DNA of 64,000 nt from Meandrina meandrites (Eukaryota; Cnidaria; Anthozoa; Scleractinia; Meandrinidae): assembly GCA_963693305.1 (NCBI GenBank), contig OY855904.1, positions 19,709,496 through 19,773,495 on the forward strand. The letters run 5' to 3'. Positions 56,560 through 62,581 of the stretch are shown here, piece after piece. The translations under genes and the position numbers were made by a program. The notes under the pieces are model-generated. The model ran no database searches, was not told the origin of the DNA, and saw only the letters and a program-made list of their open reading frames with translations. Numbering within the stretch: the stretch's first letter is position 1; each line of letters starts with the position of its first letter.

Positions 56560-57171
56560 ATGAAAGAGTTACGAGATAAGATTCCCTTTCACATGATCAT
56601 AACCGGACCTACAAACTGCGGAAAGACAAAGTACCTTATAGAGCAGCTCCGAGGTCCATTCCGCAAAGTCTTTGAGTACATTGTTCTGATCTGCCCAACC
56701 TATGCGAAGAACAGGACCTACCACGGGTTTGCCCGAGGTGATAAACGCTTCTTTGTCTTATCACCTGATTCGAGTAACTCAGATGAGATTGATTCCCTTC
56801 TGACAGACGTATCAGACGGAACGAATACCCTGTTAATTCTTGACGACTGCGCCGTCTCCAAAGACCTTAAGCAACGCTCCAATAAATTCATCGACCTCGC
56901 TTTCTCAGGGAGGCATGACGGATTGAGTGTATGGGTGTTGACTCAGCAGTTGACCTCGATATCGAAACCCTTCCGTGAGAACGTCGCCTGTGTGGTCACT
57001 TTTTACAATCCCTCTCAGGTCGGTATGAAGACCCTGTTTGAGGATTACGGAGGAGATCTTGACATAGAGACAAAGAAAACATTCATGAGACTGTTAAAGA
57101 CTGAGAGATACGCCCGACTATGTCTCTGCCTTAGATATCCTTTTGAGTGTTATCTTGAGATACCTTCATAG
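56560..57171 (+). CDS. A32-like genome-packaging ATPase (FtsK/HerA type)
   Basis: 203 residues. Walker A is GPTNCGKT (G16-T23), Walker B is LLILDD (D95, D96), and a sensor-like Gln motif VWVLTQQL has Q129-Q130. The order and short length fit the A32-type ATPases that translocate DNA into capsids of nucleocytoplasmic viruses, adintoviruses and Polintons. It starts 4 bp after the candidate capsid gene and may be read from the same transcript. All motifs are intact. Confidence 0.9.
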   Translation: MKELRDKIPFHMIITGPTNCGKTKYLIEQLRGPFRKVFEYIVLICPTYAKNRTYHGFARGDKRFFVLSPDSSNSDEIDSLLTDVSDGTNTLLILDDCAVSKDLKQRSNKFIDLAFSGRHDGLSVWVLTQQLTSISKPFRENVACVVTFYNPSQVGMKTLFEDYGGDLDIETKKTFMRLLKTERYARLCLCLRYPFECYLEIPS

Positions 57172-57216
57172 AATTTTGTAAGAACCGGTTTAAAAGAAGT
57201 GTGATTAAACATAAAG

Positions 57217-57723
57217 ATGGTGAACGTTGAAGATTACATAGAGGACATACCTGAGGAGAAGGTTGTACCCGAAGAGACGAACCCTGAGGACGACATTGAA
57301 GTGAAGAGAGAATCACTCGCAATCCTCGCCTCCCTCGGAACGACAGAAGAGTTTGTCGGTAAAAATATGAGTCTGGGTGATGTAAAGAAACTCTCCCCCA
57401 AGCAGGTGGAGAAGTACTTTAATCGATATAAGACGGTCATGGGTAAGAAGGTGACGGGAGGTCTGGTAGAGTCAGCAATCTCAGCAGCCTCTGTTCTTAT
57501 CTCCTATGTGATTCCTGTGGATGATGTAGAGGCTCTCAATGAAGACTTGAAGAACGATGATTTGGTCAGGCGTGAACTGAGTAACTTCGCAGGTCTTCTT
57601 GTTTTGAAGGGAGGAAGATTGGTAGCGTTAGCTAGCGGACTGTTTAAGGTTGCAAAGCATGTAAAATTAAGACCCTCAGAAGAGATGGTCAAGGAGAATG
57701 AGGAGATTTATAATGACACTTAA
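57217..57723 (+). CDS. Uncharacterised acidic/helical protein
   Basis: 168 residues, family not recognised. The N-terminal third is very acidic (EDIPEEKVVPEETNPEDDIE). The middle is helical and contains MSLGDVKKLSPKQVEKYFNR. The rest includes a hydrophobic segment VESAISAASVLISYVIPV (about 86-103) and a second one LVLKGGRLVALASGLF, so membrane association is possible. It lies 45 bp after the ATPase gene and is preceded by TTTAAAAGAAG, a weak match to the element promoter motif. A role as a virion or membrane protein is inferred from position only. Confidence 0.65.
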   Translation: MVNVEDYIEDIPEEKVVPEETNPEDDIEVKRESLAILASLGTTEEFVGKNMSLGDVKKLSPKQVEKYFNRYKTVMGKKVTGGLVESAISAASVLISYVIPVDDVEALNEDLKNDDLVRRELSNFAGLLVLKGGRLVALASGLFKVAKHVKLRPSEEMVKENEEIYNDT

Positions 57724-57763
57724 GTAGGCTGTTAAGCTTAACTAAATCAACCGCGGAACCTGT

Positions 57764-57777
57764 TTTAAACATTTCTT
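57764..57777 (+). promoter_or_regulatory. Element promoter motif before nuclease gene
   Basis: TTTAAACATTTCTT, 15 bp before the ATG at 57793. Strong match to the shared motif. Confidence 0.6.
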
Positions 57778-57792
57778 AAGAGTTAACTAAAC

Positions 57793-58179
57793 ATGTCATT
57801 CGGAATATATGAAGAGAAGTGTAGAAAGATATTTCAAGAGTTATTCAAAACAGAGTTCAAAAAGGTAAGACCCGATTGGTTAAAGAATCCTTGGACATAC
57901 CAGAACCTTGAGTTGGACGGTTATAACCCTGACGTGGTCACTCCTCTCGGTAAAGGTTTGGCATTTGAGTATGACGGTCGTCAACACTCTGAGTTCACTC
58001 CCTGTTTTCACTCCTGTGTGGGTGATTTTGAGTATCAAGTGATGAAAGACTCTTTGAAGGATGAGATGTGTAAAGATGAAGGGGTTCTCTTAATAAGAAT
58101 CCCTCATTATGTTCCTTATTGGGACCTTAAGCCTTTCATTATCGGTAAATTAATAATGAAGGGTGTTAAGATTATTTAA
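57793..58179 (+). CDS. Small restriction-like endonuclease
   Basis: 128 residues with a compact nuclease signature: E40-L-D42, then PDVV, a second strand FEYDG (E59, D61) followed by H65, and KDSLKDEMCKDEGVLLIRIP, in which a helix precedes a hydrophobic strand. The arrangement resembles Vsr/PD-(D/E)XK-type nucleases that occur as small viral proteins in large DNA viruses and related elements. It could resolve or nick replicating DNA or act in recombination. It is intact. The fold is assigned by motif reading only. Confidence 0.7.
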   Translation: MSFGIYEEKCRKIFQELFKTEFKKVRPDWLKNPWTYQNLELDGYNPDVVTPLGKGLAFEYDGRQHSEFTPCFHSCVGDFEYQVMKDSLKDEMCKDEGVLLIRIPHYVPYWDLKPFIIGKLIMKGVKII

Positions 58180-58188
58180 AGACTTCTT
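58175..58188 (+). promoter_or_regulatory. Element promoter motif before the 58203 gene
   Basis: TTTAAAGACTTCTT, 14 bp before the ATG at 58203; it overlaps the end of the nuclease gene. Confidence 0.6.
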
Positions 58189-58202
58189 ATGGCGTATTAA
58201 AT

Positions 58203-58463
58203 ATGCGTTACATAGATCACAGAGTGAACATCTCTGATGATCAGAAAGATAAGTTCTGTTCAGCCCAGACCGCTAATGAGGGTGTCACCATAAGATTTAA
58301 GCATGAGGATCTTATGGGTGGTGATAATCTCATCTCTTTCACTGAACAACAGTTTAAAAGACTCGCCTAAGCTTTTGACAAAGGAAGGGGATTGGTAATA
58401 AAGATGAGTGAGGATCAGGTAAAGCAACACGAAATCGTTGATGAGGATGATTTTATTATTTAA
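58203..58463 (+). pseudogene. Small protein gene with an in-frame stop
   Basis: A frame of 87 codons from ATG (MRYIDHRVNISDDQKDKF) to TAA at 58461-58463, interrupted by one in-frame TAA at 58368-58370. The same frame continues open after it (AFDKGRGLVIKM...). Promoter motifs precede both this gene and the next one, so the full frame is the likely original gene. The product is unknown; it would be a small soluble protein with alternating short strands. Either a nonsense mutation or a readthrough site explains the stop. Confidence 0.6.
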
Positions 58464-58472
58464 AGACATCTT
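58459..58472 (+). promoter_or_regulatory. Element promoter motif before the 58489 gene
   Basis: TTTAAAGACATCTT, 16 bp before the ATG at 58489. Its first bases overlap the stop codon of the preceding gene. It is nearly the same as the motif at 58175. Confidence 0.6.
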
Positions 58473-58488
58473 ATGACATTACTAAAAC

Positions 58489-58941
58489 ATGTCAGAAGAA
58501 GTTGTGAGAGATGTTGAGCAGATCACAAAGACCCCTGTACAGGAGATTGTCAAAAAAGAGAAAGATCCCAAGAAGGTCGCCGCAGGAAAGAAACTTGCCG
58601 AGCATAACAGAAGGGCGAAGGAGGCGTTAAAAAGAGAGATGAAACGTGAGGAAGAGGAGAGAGAGATGAAACGTGAGGCAAATGATGAAGAGGAGAGAGA
58701 GACTCAGGCTTGGTTTCCCGAGATGTCCTTTACAACCGTCGTCTCTATTGTCGGAATAGGGTTGACAGCGATCAATATGTTTATGAGTTACAGAACACCA
58801 AAGGTTATGAGTTACAGAACACCAAAGGTTATGAGTGAACCTCCACAGGTTTCGAATAGAGTAACTGAACCTGAACCCCATGCCACAGACAGACCCGCCT
58901 CAAAGATACCGAAACCCACCCATAGGATAGGAATGAGTTAA
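58489..58941 (+). CDS. Coiled-coil, single-pass membrane protein
   Basis: 150 residues. Positions about 20-75 are Lys/Glu/Arg-rich coiled coil (AGKKLAEHNRRAKEALKREM). A transmembrane segment FTTVVSIVGIGLTAINMFM follows at about 81-99. Then comes a duplicated octapeptide-like unit MSYRTPKV, occurring twice in tandem, and a Pro-rich tail. A type II-like virion membrane protein is plausible; no family is named. The tandem unit is also a 27-bp DNA duplication and may be recent. Confidence 0.65.
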   Translation: MSEEVVRDVEQITKTPVQEIVKKEKDPKKVAAGKKLAEHNRRAKEALKREMKREEEEREMKREANDEEERETQAWFPEMSFTTVVSIVGIGLTAINMFMSYRTPKVMSYRTPKVMSEPPQVSNRVTEPEPHATDRPASKIPKPTHRIGMS

Positions 58942-58949
58942 ACATTCTC
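58937..58949 (+). promoter_or_regulatory. Element promoter motif before the fibre gene
   Basis: GTTAAACATTCTC, 13 bp before the ATG at 58963, followed by a second TTTTAAAAATA immediately before the ATG. Confidence 0.5.
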
Positions 58950-58962
58950 TCTTTTAAAAATA

Positions 58963-59928
58963 ATGTCGAAAGAGAGAATATTCAAGACTGTCTATGATGC
59001 CTCCGTTTTAATAGGTCTATCCTCAGGGTTCGGGTACTTTGTTAATCTATGTGATCCCTCAACAAGCCTTACAGACTATGTTAAATGGGTCATCGTTCTG
59101 TCCGGAAGCTTCTATCTAAAAGATTATCTGAATAGAGAGGAGATCATAAAGAGGATTGATTCCCTCACCTCAAAGAGAGATAATAAAAAGATCAACAAAA
59201 AGAATCTCGACCTCAGATCGAAGAGGATTATAAACCTCGCCAATCCTGTAGGTGACAGAGACGCTGTTAACAAGAGTTACGTCGACGAGAAGGTGATCAG
59301 GAAGGGAGATCTCGACATGGGAGGAGATTCGATAAAGAATCTTAAAGACCCCGAACCCTCAGACATCAGTCACGCAGCGAATGTCAATTATGTTAATAAG
59401 ACAGTTGACATAAATAGTTCGATCATACAGAGAGAGATGACTAAGATGGCTAATTATGTGAAAGAGACCGCCCCCAGAAAAGTATTTTACAAAGGTTATC
59501 TTAAACACGACAATGATAACACCGTTAAATTCTATGCAAACAGAACAGAATCACATACTCGGTACACCAGACAGAGCGATCCCTCTGATTTTATCGTGAA
59601 TGCTAACTTTGAGGAGAGAATTATAATCACAAATCCGGGCGTCTACACCATCTCTCTCATCGACGGTTTGAAGACCGGTCCTGAGGATGATAACGGAACT
59701 GTTCAGTTTATTTTAGATCCCGCACCCTTCCTGAAACTTAATAAAAATATCAACATCACAGTGCCCAACTCGAGCAGGGGTTGGAAAACGTATAATTTTA
59801 TCTCCGTTTTAGACATATACGAAAACACCGCACTGACCATAAAGACCTCAGATGCCTCCACCGTCTTTGACGGTCTGGGAGAGGGGTATGAGAAGTTCGG
59901 TATGATACTGATAAATAAGATCGATTAA
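58963..59928 (+). CDS. Fibre-like protein with phage tail-fibre repeats
   Basis: 321 residues. Residues 1-58 form an N-terminal module with two hydrophobic segments (DASVLIGLSSGFGYF and YVKWVIVLSGSFYL), which is also present alone in the protein at 60268. Two repeats follow of the kind found in phage tail fibres: LDLRSKRIINLANP...DRDAVNKSYVDEKV (about 82-111) and LDMGGDSIKNLKDP...SHAANVNYVNKTV (about 117-148). A beta-rich C-terminal head (about 172-321, RIIITNPGVYTISLIDG) could form the receptor-binding knob. The architecture suggests a trimeric spike anchored in a membrane or virion vertex. Function is inferred from architecture. Confidence 0.72.
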   Translation: MSKERIFKTVYDASVLIGLSSGFGYFVNLCDPSTSLTDYVKWVIVLSGSFYLKDYLNREEIIKRIDSLTSKRDNKKINKKNLDLRSKRIINLANPVGDRDAVNKSYVDEKVIRKGDLDMGGDSIKNLKDPEPSDISHAANVNYVNKTVDINSSIIQREMTKMANYVKETAPRKVFYKGYLKHDNDNTVKFYANRTESHTRYTRQSDPSDFIVNANFEERIIITNPGVYTISLIDGLKTGPEDDNGTVQFILDPAPFLKLNKNINITVPNSSRGWKTYNFISVLDIYENTALTIKTSDASTVFDGLGEGYEKFGMILINKID

Positions 59929-59940
59929 AGATTATGTCTC
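59923..59940 (+). promoter_or_regulatory. Element promoter motif (variant) before the 59950 gene
   Basis: GATTAAAGATTATGTCTC, ending 9 bp before the ATG; a looser match to the shared motif, overlapping the end of the fibre gene. Confidence 0.4.
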
Positions 59941-59949
59941 TTCTTTAAA

Positions 59950-60213
59950 ATGTCCTTCGGATTGATGTGGAAAACAGTCATTGGTCTATTTCTCACAGTA
60001 GGTCTGTTAGAAGCCATCATATATATGATGTTAACTAAAGAACACTGCGTCTGCGGAGTTAAGGTGCCTGAGGGAGGGGGAATGTGTGAGTGCGGTGAGT
60101 ATAACGGTCGAATGGTCATAAAGATTGATGGTAAGGATGAACTGAGAGAACAGGAGTTGAAGAGAATCGAAGAGGAGAGGAGGAAGGGGAATGATTACGA
60201 CACCTTCCTGTGA
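59950..60213 (+). CDS. Small membrane protein with CxC motifs
   Basis: 87 residues: an N-terminal transmembrane helix (MWKTVIGLFLTVGLLEAIIYMML), then two Cys pairs (HCVCG and MCECG) that could bind zinc or form disulfides, then a charged helical tail (RIEEERRKGNDYDTF). No family recognised. It sits 21 bp after the fibre gene. Likely a virion or host-membrane component, by context only. Confidence 0.6.
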   Translation: MSFGLMWKTVIGLFLTVGLLEAIIYMMLTKEHCVCGVKVPEGGGMCECGEYNGRMVIKIDGKDELREQELKRIEEERRKGNDYDTFL

Positions 60214-60240
60214 CTGCGACAGCACATTTTTGTAAATCGA

Positions 60241-60253
60241 TTTAAACATTCTC
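60241..60253 (+). promoter_or_regulatory. Element promoter motif before the 60268 gene
   Basis: TTTAAACATTCTC, 14 bp before the ATG at 60268; the same word as before the fibre gene except for one base. Confidence 0.6.
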
Positions 60254-60267
60254 ACCGAAGAGTAAAA

Positions 60268-60483
60268 ATGTCAGAGAATAAACTGGTAAAGACCGTCACT
60301 GATGCATCTGTTCTGATCGGTCTATCCGCGGGGGTAGGTTACATTGCGAAGAAGGCCATAAAAGAATCATTTATAAACGACCCCTCATCAAGCATTATAA
60401 ACTACGGTAAATGGGTGGCCGTTCTGTCCGGAAGTATGTACTTGAAAGAGTATTTGGAGAAACAGAAGATTCTTCCCTCTTAA
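60268..60483 (+). CDS. Stand-alone copy of the fibre anchor module
   Basis: 71 residues. It aligns over its whole length with the first 60 residues of the fibre protein: TVTDASVLIGLSAGVGY against TVYDASVLIGLSSGFGY, and KWVAVLSGSMYLKEYL against KWVIVLSGSFYLKDYL. It therefore consists only of the membrane/anchor module with two hydrophobic segments. It may act as a partner subunit of the fibre base, or be a duplicated head-less copy. The promoter motif is shared too. Confidence 0.72.
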   Translation: MSENKLVKTVTDASVLIGLSAGVGYIAKKAIKESFINDPSSSIINYGKWVAVLSGSMYLKEYLEKQKILPS

Positions 60484-60486
60484 AGG

Positions 60487-60501
60487 TTTATAAATATTCT
60501 T
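60487..60501 (+). promoter_or_regulatory. Element promoter motif before the 60507 gene
   Basis: TTTATAAATATTCTT, ending 5 bp before the ATG; TTTATA replaces TTTAAA. Confidence 0.5.
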
Positions 60502-60506
60502 AATAG

Positions 60507-60917
60507 ATGGCGACCATTGCGTTAATGATCGGCGGAGCGGTTTTGAACGCCACAGCATTTGTCGGCGGTTCTTATCTTGCAAAGTATCTGAGCGGTTCAT
60601 CAACGGATACAGAGAGAATTCGACACGATAAGGCTTTAGAAAATTATGAAAGAGACTACGCAGTGTATCAGGAGAAGAGACAGAGACTGTTGGATTGGTA
60701 TAATCAACAAGAGGAAGCGGAGCATAAGGCTTACACCAATATGTCGAACACTGATGAGGCTTTTAAACTTTACAGTCAGACACATCCTGATTACTCTCTT
60801 CAAGAACCCGAACTCTCTGATTACTACAGACCGAGTGACGACCAAAAAATGGGTGAGATGGCCTACGTCGGTGGAGGGATGCTTGCTCTGGGTTACGTGG
60901 CGAGTAAACTGTTTTAA
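60507..60917 (+). CDS. Membrane protein with N- and C-terminal hydrophobic ends
   Basis: 136 residues: hydrophobic Gly/Ala-rich N terminus (IALMIGGAVLNATAFVGGSY), a central charged helical region rich in Glu, Arg, Tyr and Gln (about 35-90), and a hydrophobic C-terminal segment (MAYVGGGMLALGYVASKLF). No recognised family. The symmetrical hydrophobic ends suggest a hairpin membrane protein or a virion-internal protein. Intact. Confidence 0.65.
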   Translation: MATIALMIGGAVLNATAFVGGSYLAKYLSGSSTDTERIRHDKALENYERDYAVYQEKRQRLLDWYNQQEEAEHKAYTNMSNTDEAFKLYSQTHPDYSLQEPELSDYYRPSDDQKMGEMAYVGGGMLALGYVASKLF

Positions 60918-60931
60918 TTTAAAAGATTCTT
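60918..60931 (+). promoter_or_regulatory. Element promoter motif before the 60952 gene
   Basis: TTTAAAAGATTCTT beginning directly after the preceding stop codon, 20 bp before the ATG at 60952. Confidence 0.6.
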
Positions 60932-60951
60932 TACTTGATTAGTAAAGAATC

Positions 60952-61818
60952 ATGGACGTTGACCCGGCTGAAGTACCTGACAGAGATAATCCTTTTGACC
61001 CGGTCGATCCCGGTGATGATGATGATGAGGGAGAGATGATACCGATGACATCCACATCTACTCGTGACAGAGGTTATGACAATCCCAATTATGAGGAGAC
61101 CTCTTTTACTGTGGATAATGAGAATACACCTCTGATACAGAGAGAAGAGAGAAGAGATGAGGCTTGGGAAAGAATTCGAGAGAAGTTTCCGAAGGTTAAT
61201 CCTGTTAAATCCTCTTTTACAGCCGCCCTTGACAAGTTTAATCGAGTGGTTGTGAGACTGAAAAGACAGGGAGGTAAGCCATACACTCTTTTCAAATCAG
61301 ATGGTGAACCGAATGATAAATTACCAAAAACGATAAAAGAGAGTTTAGGGCCGACTGCGGAGGAGGTGATTAAAGTCAACGATAATGAGATAACAAGGCG
61401 AAGAGAGAAAATTAAGGAGCTTGAGTCATCTCGTAGAGAGGCGAGAGAAGATCAGAGAGAGAACATCGATCGCGACATTGATCAGCAGAGAGAGGAGATA
61501 GAGAATCTGGAGAGAAATAATGAAGCGATAGAGGAACGCATGTCAATCAGAGACAGAGTGAAGGCCATCTTCAAAAAGTACGGTTTCACAGCGTTCGCTG
61601 TTATCTCTGCCGTCGGTGCCGTCATCGGTGTGATCGTGAGCAATCTGAAGAGCGGTCTGTCAAAACTCGGAAAGGGCGTCGGTAACGGTTTGAAAGCCAT
61701 CGGCAAGAAGTTGGGAGAGATACTTCCCGGAATGATCGGTGCGATCGCAAGTTTTATCTTCAGAACGGCGGGTGAGGCTATCGGTTTTCTCGCAATGCAA
61801 AGAATGCGTGGTTGTTGA
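60952..61818 (+). CDS. Candidate membrane-active minor virion protein
   Basis: 288 residues. An acidic N terminus (DPGDDDDEGEMIP) is followed by a linker and a coiled coil at about 148-203 (REKIKELESSRREAREDQRE). Then comes a hydrophobic Gly/Ala/Val helix (FTAFAVISAVGAVIGVIVS, about 211-229), an amphipathic Gly/Lys-rich stretch and a second hydrophobic segment (GMIGAIASFIFRTAGEAIGF). Coiled coil plus membrane-active tail resembles in outline the minor capsid proteins that disturb membranes in adenovirus-like particles; this is an analogy, not homology. The 3' end is close to the next gene. Confidence 0.62.
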   Translation: MDVDPAEVPDRDNPFDPVDPGDDDDEGEMIPMTSTSTRDRGYDNPNYEETSFTVDNENTPLIQREERRDEAWERIREKFPKVNPVKSSFTAALDKFNRVVVRLKRQGGKPYTLFKSDGEPNDKLPKTIKESLGPTAEEVIKVNDNEITRRREKIKELESSRREAREDQRENIDRDIDQQREEIENLERNNEAIEERMSIRDRVKAIFKKYGFTAFAVISAVGAVIGVIVSNLKSGLSKLGKGVGNGLKAIGKKLGEILPGMIGAIASFIFRTAGEAIGFLAMQRMRGC

Positions 61819-61877
61819 TAGTCGCAGTCGTCGTCTACTTTGTCGAACAGGTTAAAAATAAGCAGAAGAGAAAGCAA

Positions 61878-62489
61878 ATGGAGAGTTACAAAGAGATATA
61901 CCCTCAGTTGCCGATTGATAATACCCACACCGGATATAACTTCAGATTGAAACAGTGTGCAGATTGGCTTTCCCTTCTCGAAAAAGATCTGCATGATCGA
62001 GAGAATATTTATAAAAAGTATAAAAGGGCGAGGAGCGCCTTATTGAATCTCTCCTCCGGCAGCGGAACTCTTTTTTTTGCATTCTGCGGAGGTGGTCTGG
62101 GTACGGGACTTACCGGAGTCGGTCTTCCCGTATCGGTCGCCTTGGGAGCTGTTGGTGGTGTCTGTGCCTTAACGAGTGTGGTTACGGCTAGTCTGGCAAA
62201 GATCATCTCGAAGAATGTGAGCAAGCATGAGAAGACCGTCTCTGTCTGCCAAGCGAAGATAAACACTATAAAGGACATCGTCTCTAAGGCGTTGACAGAC
62301 AATAAGATAAGCCATGAAGAGTTTGTACTTGTAAAATCTGAGCTTGAAAAGTATTATGAGATGAAGAGATCTATTAGAGAAAGAAACAGAGATCAGCCAA
62401 CACCTCCACCACCTCCGCAGGTGGATGTAAAAAAGATGGAGGAAGAGATTCGCACAGAGCTATTAAAAAAACTCACCCAGTCAGAGTGA
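61878..62489 (+). CDS. Uncharacterised two-helix membrane protein
   Basis: 203 residues from the first ATG in frame (MESYKEIYPQLPIDNTHTGY). The frame is open 22 codons further upstream but without an ATG. A helical region is followed by a long Gly-rich hydrophobic hairpin (LFFAFCGGGLGTGLTGVGLP, then VALGAVGGVCALTSVVTASL), then a charged helix with an EF-like stretch DNKISHEEFVLVKSELEKY, a poly-Pro segment (PTPPPPPQ) and an acidic/basic helix. Family not recognised. The coding frame starts 60 bp after the previous gene, with no clear promoter motif, so co-transcription is possible. Confidence 0.6.
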   Translation: MESYKEIYPQLPIDNTHTGYNFRLKQCADWLSLLEKDLHDRENIYKKYKRARSALLNLSSGSGTLFFAFCGGGLGTGLTGVGLPVSVALGAVGGVCALTSVVTASLAKIISKNVSKHEKTVSVCQAKINTIKDIVSKALTDNKISHEEFVLVKSELEKYYEMKRSIRERNRDQPTPPPPPQVDVKKMEEEIRTELLKKLTQSE

Positions 62490-62552
62490 GCTGCAACTGC
62501 CTGATAGTGGTTGATGAGACAGTTAGAGATCCTCCCTATAATCCCTACTTTG

Positions 62553-62570
62553 TTTAAAAATATTATTCTT
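62553..62570 (+). promoter_or_regulatory. Element promoter motif before the 62582 gene
   Basis: TTTAAAAATATTATTCTT, 11 bp before the ATG at 62582, in one of the longer gaps (92 bp) of the element. Confidence 0.6.
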
Positions 62571-62581
62571 GATAAATAGAG

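Noticed and set aside
61812..61877. Upstream extension of the 61878 gene
   Set aside because: The open frame begins at TTG and overlaps the preceding gene; the first ATG is at 61878, which suits a eukaryotic or viral start better.
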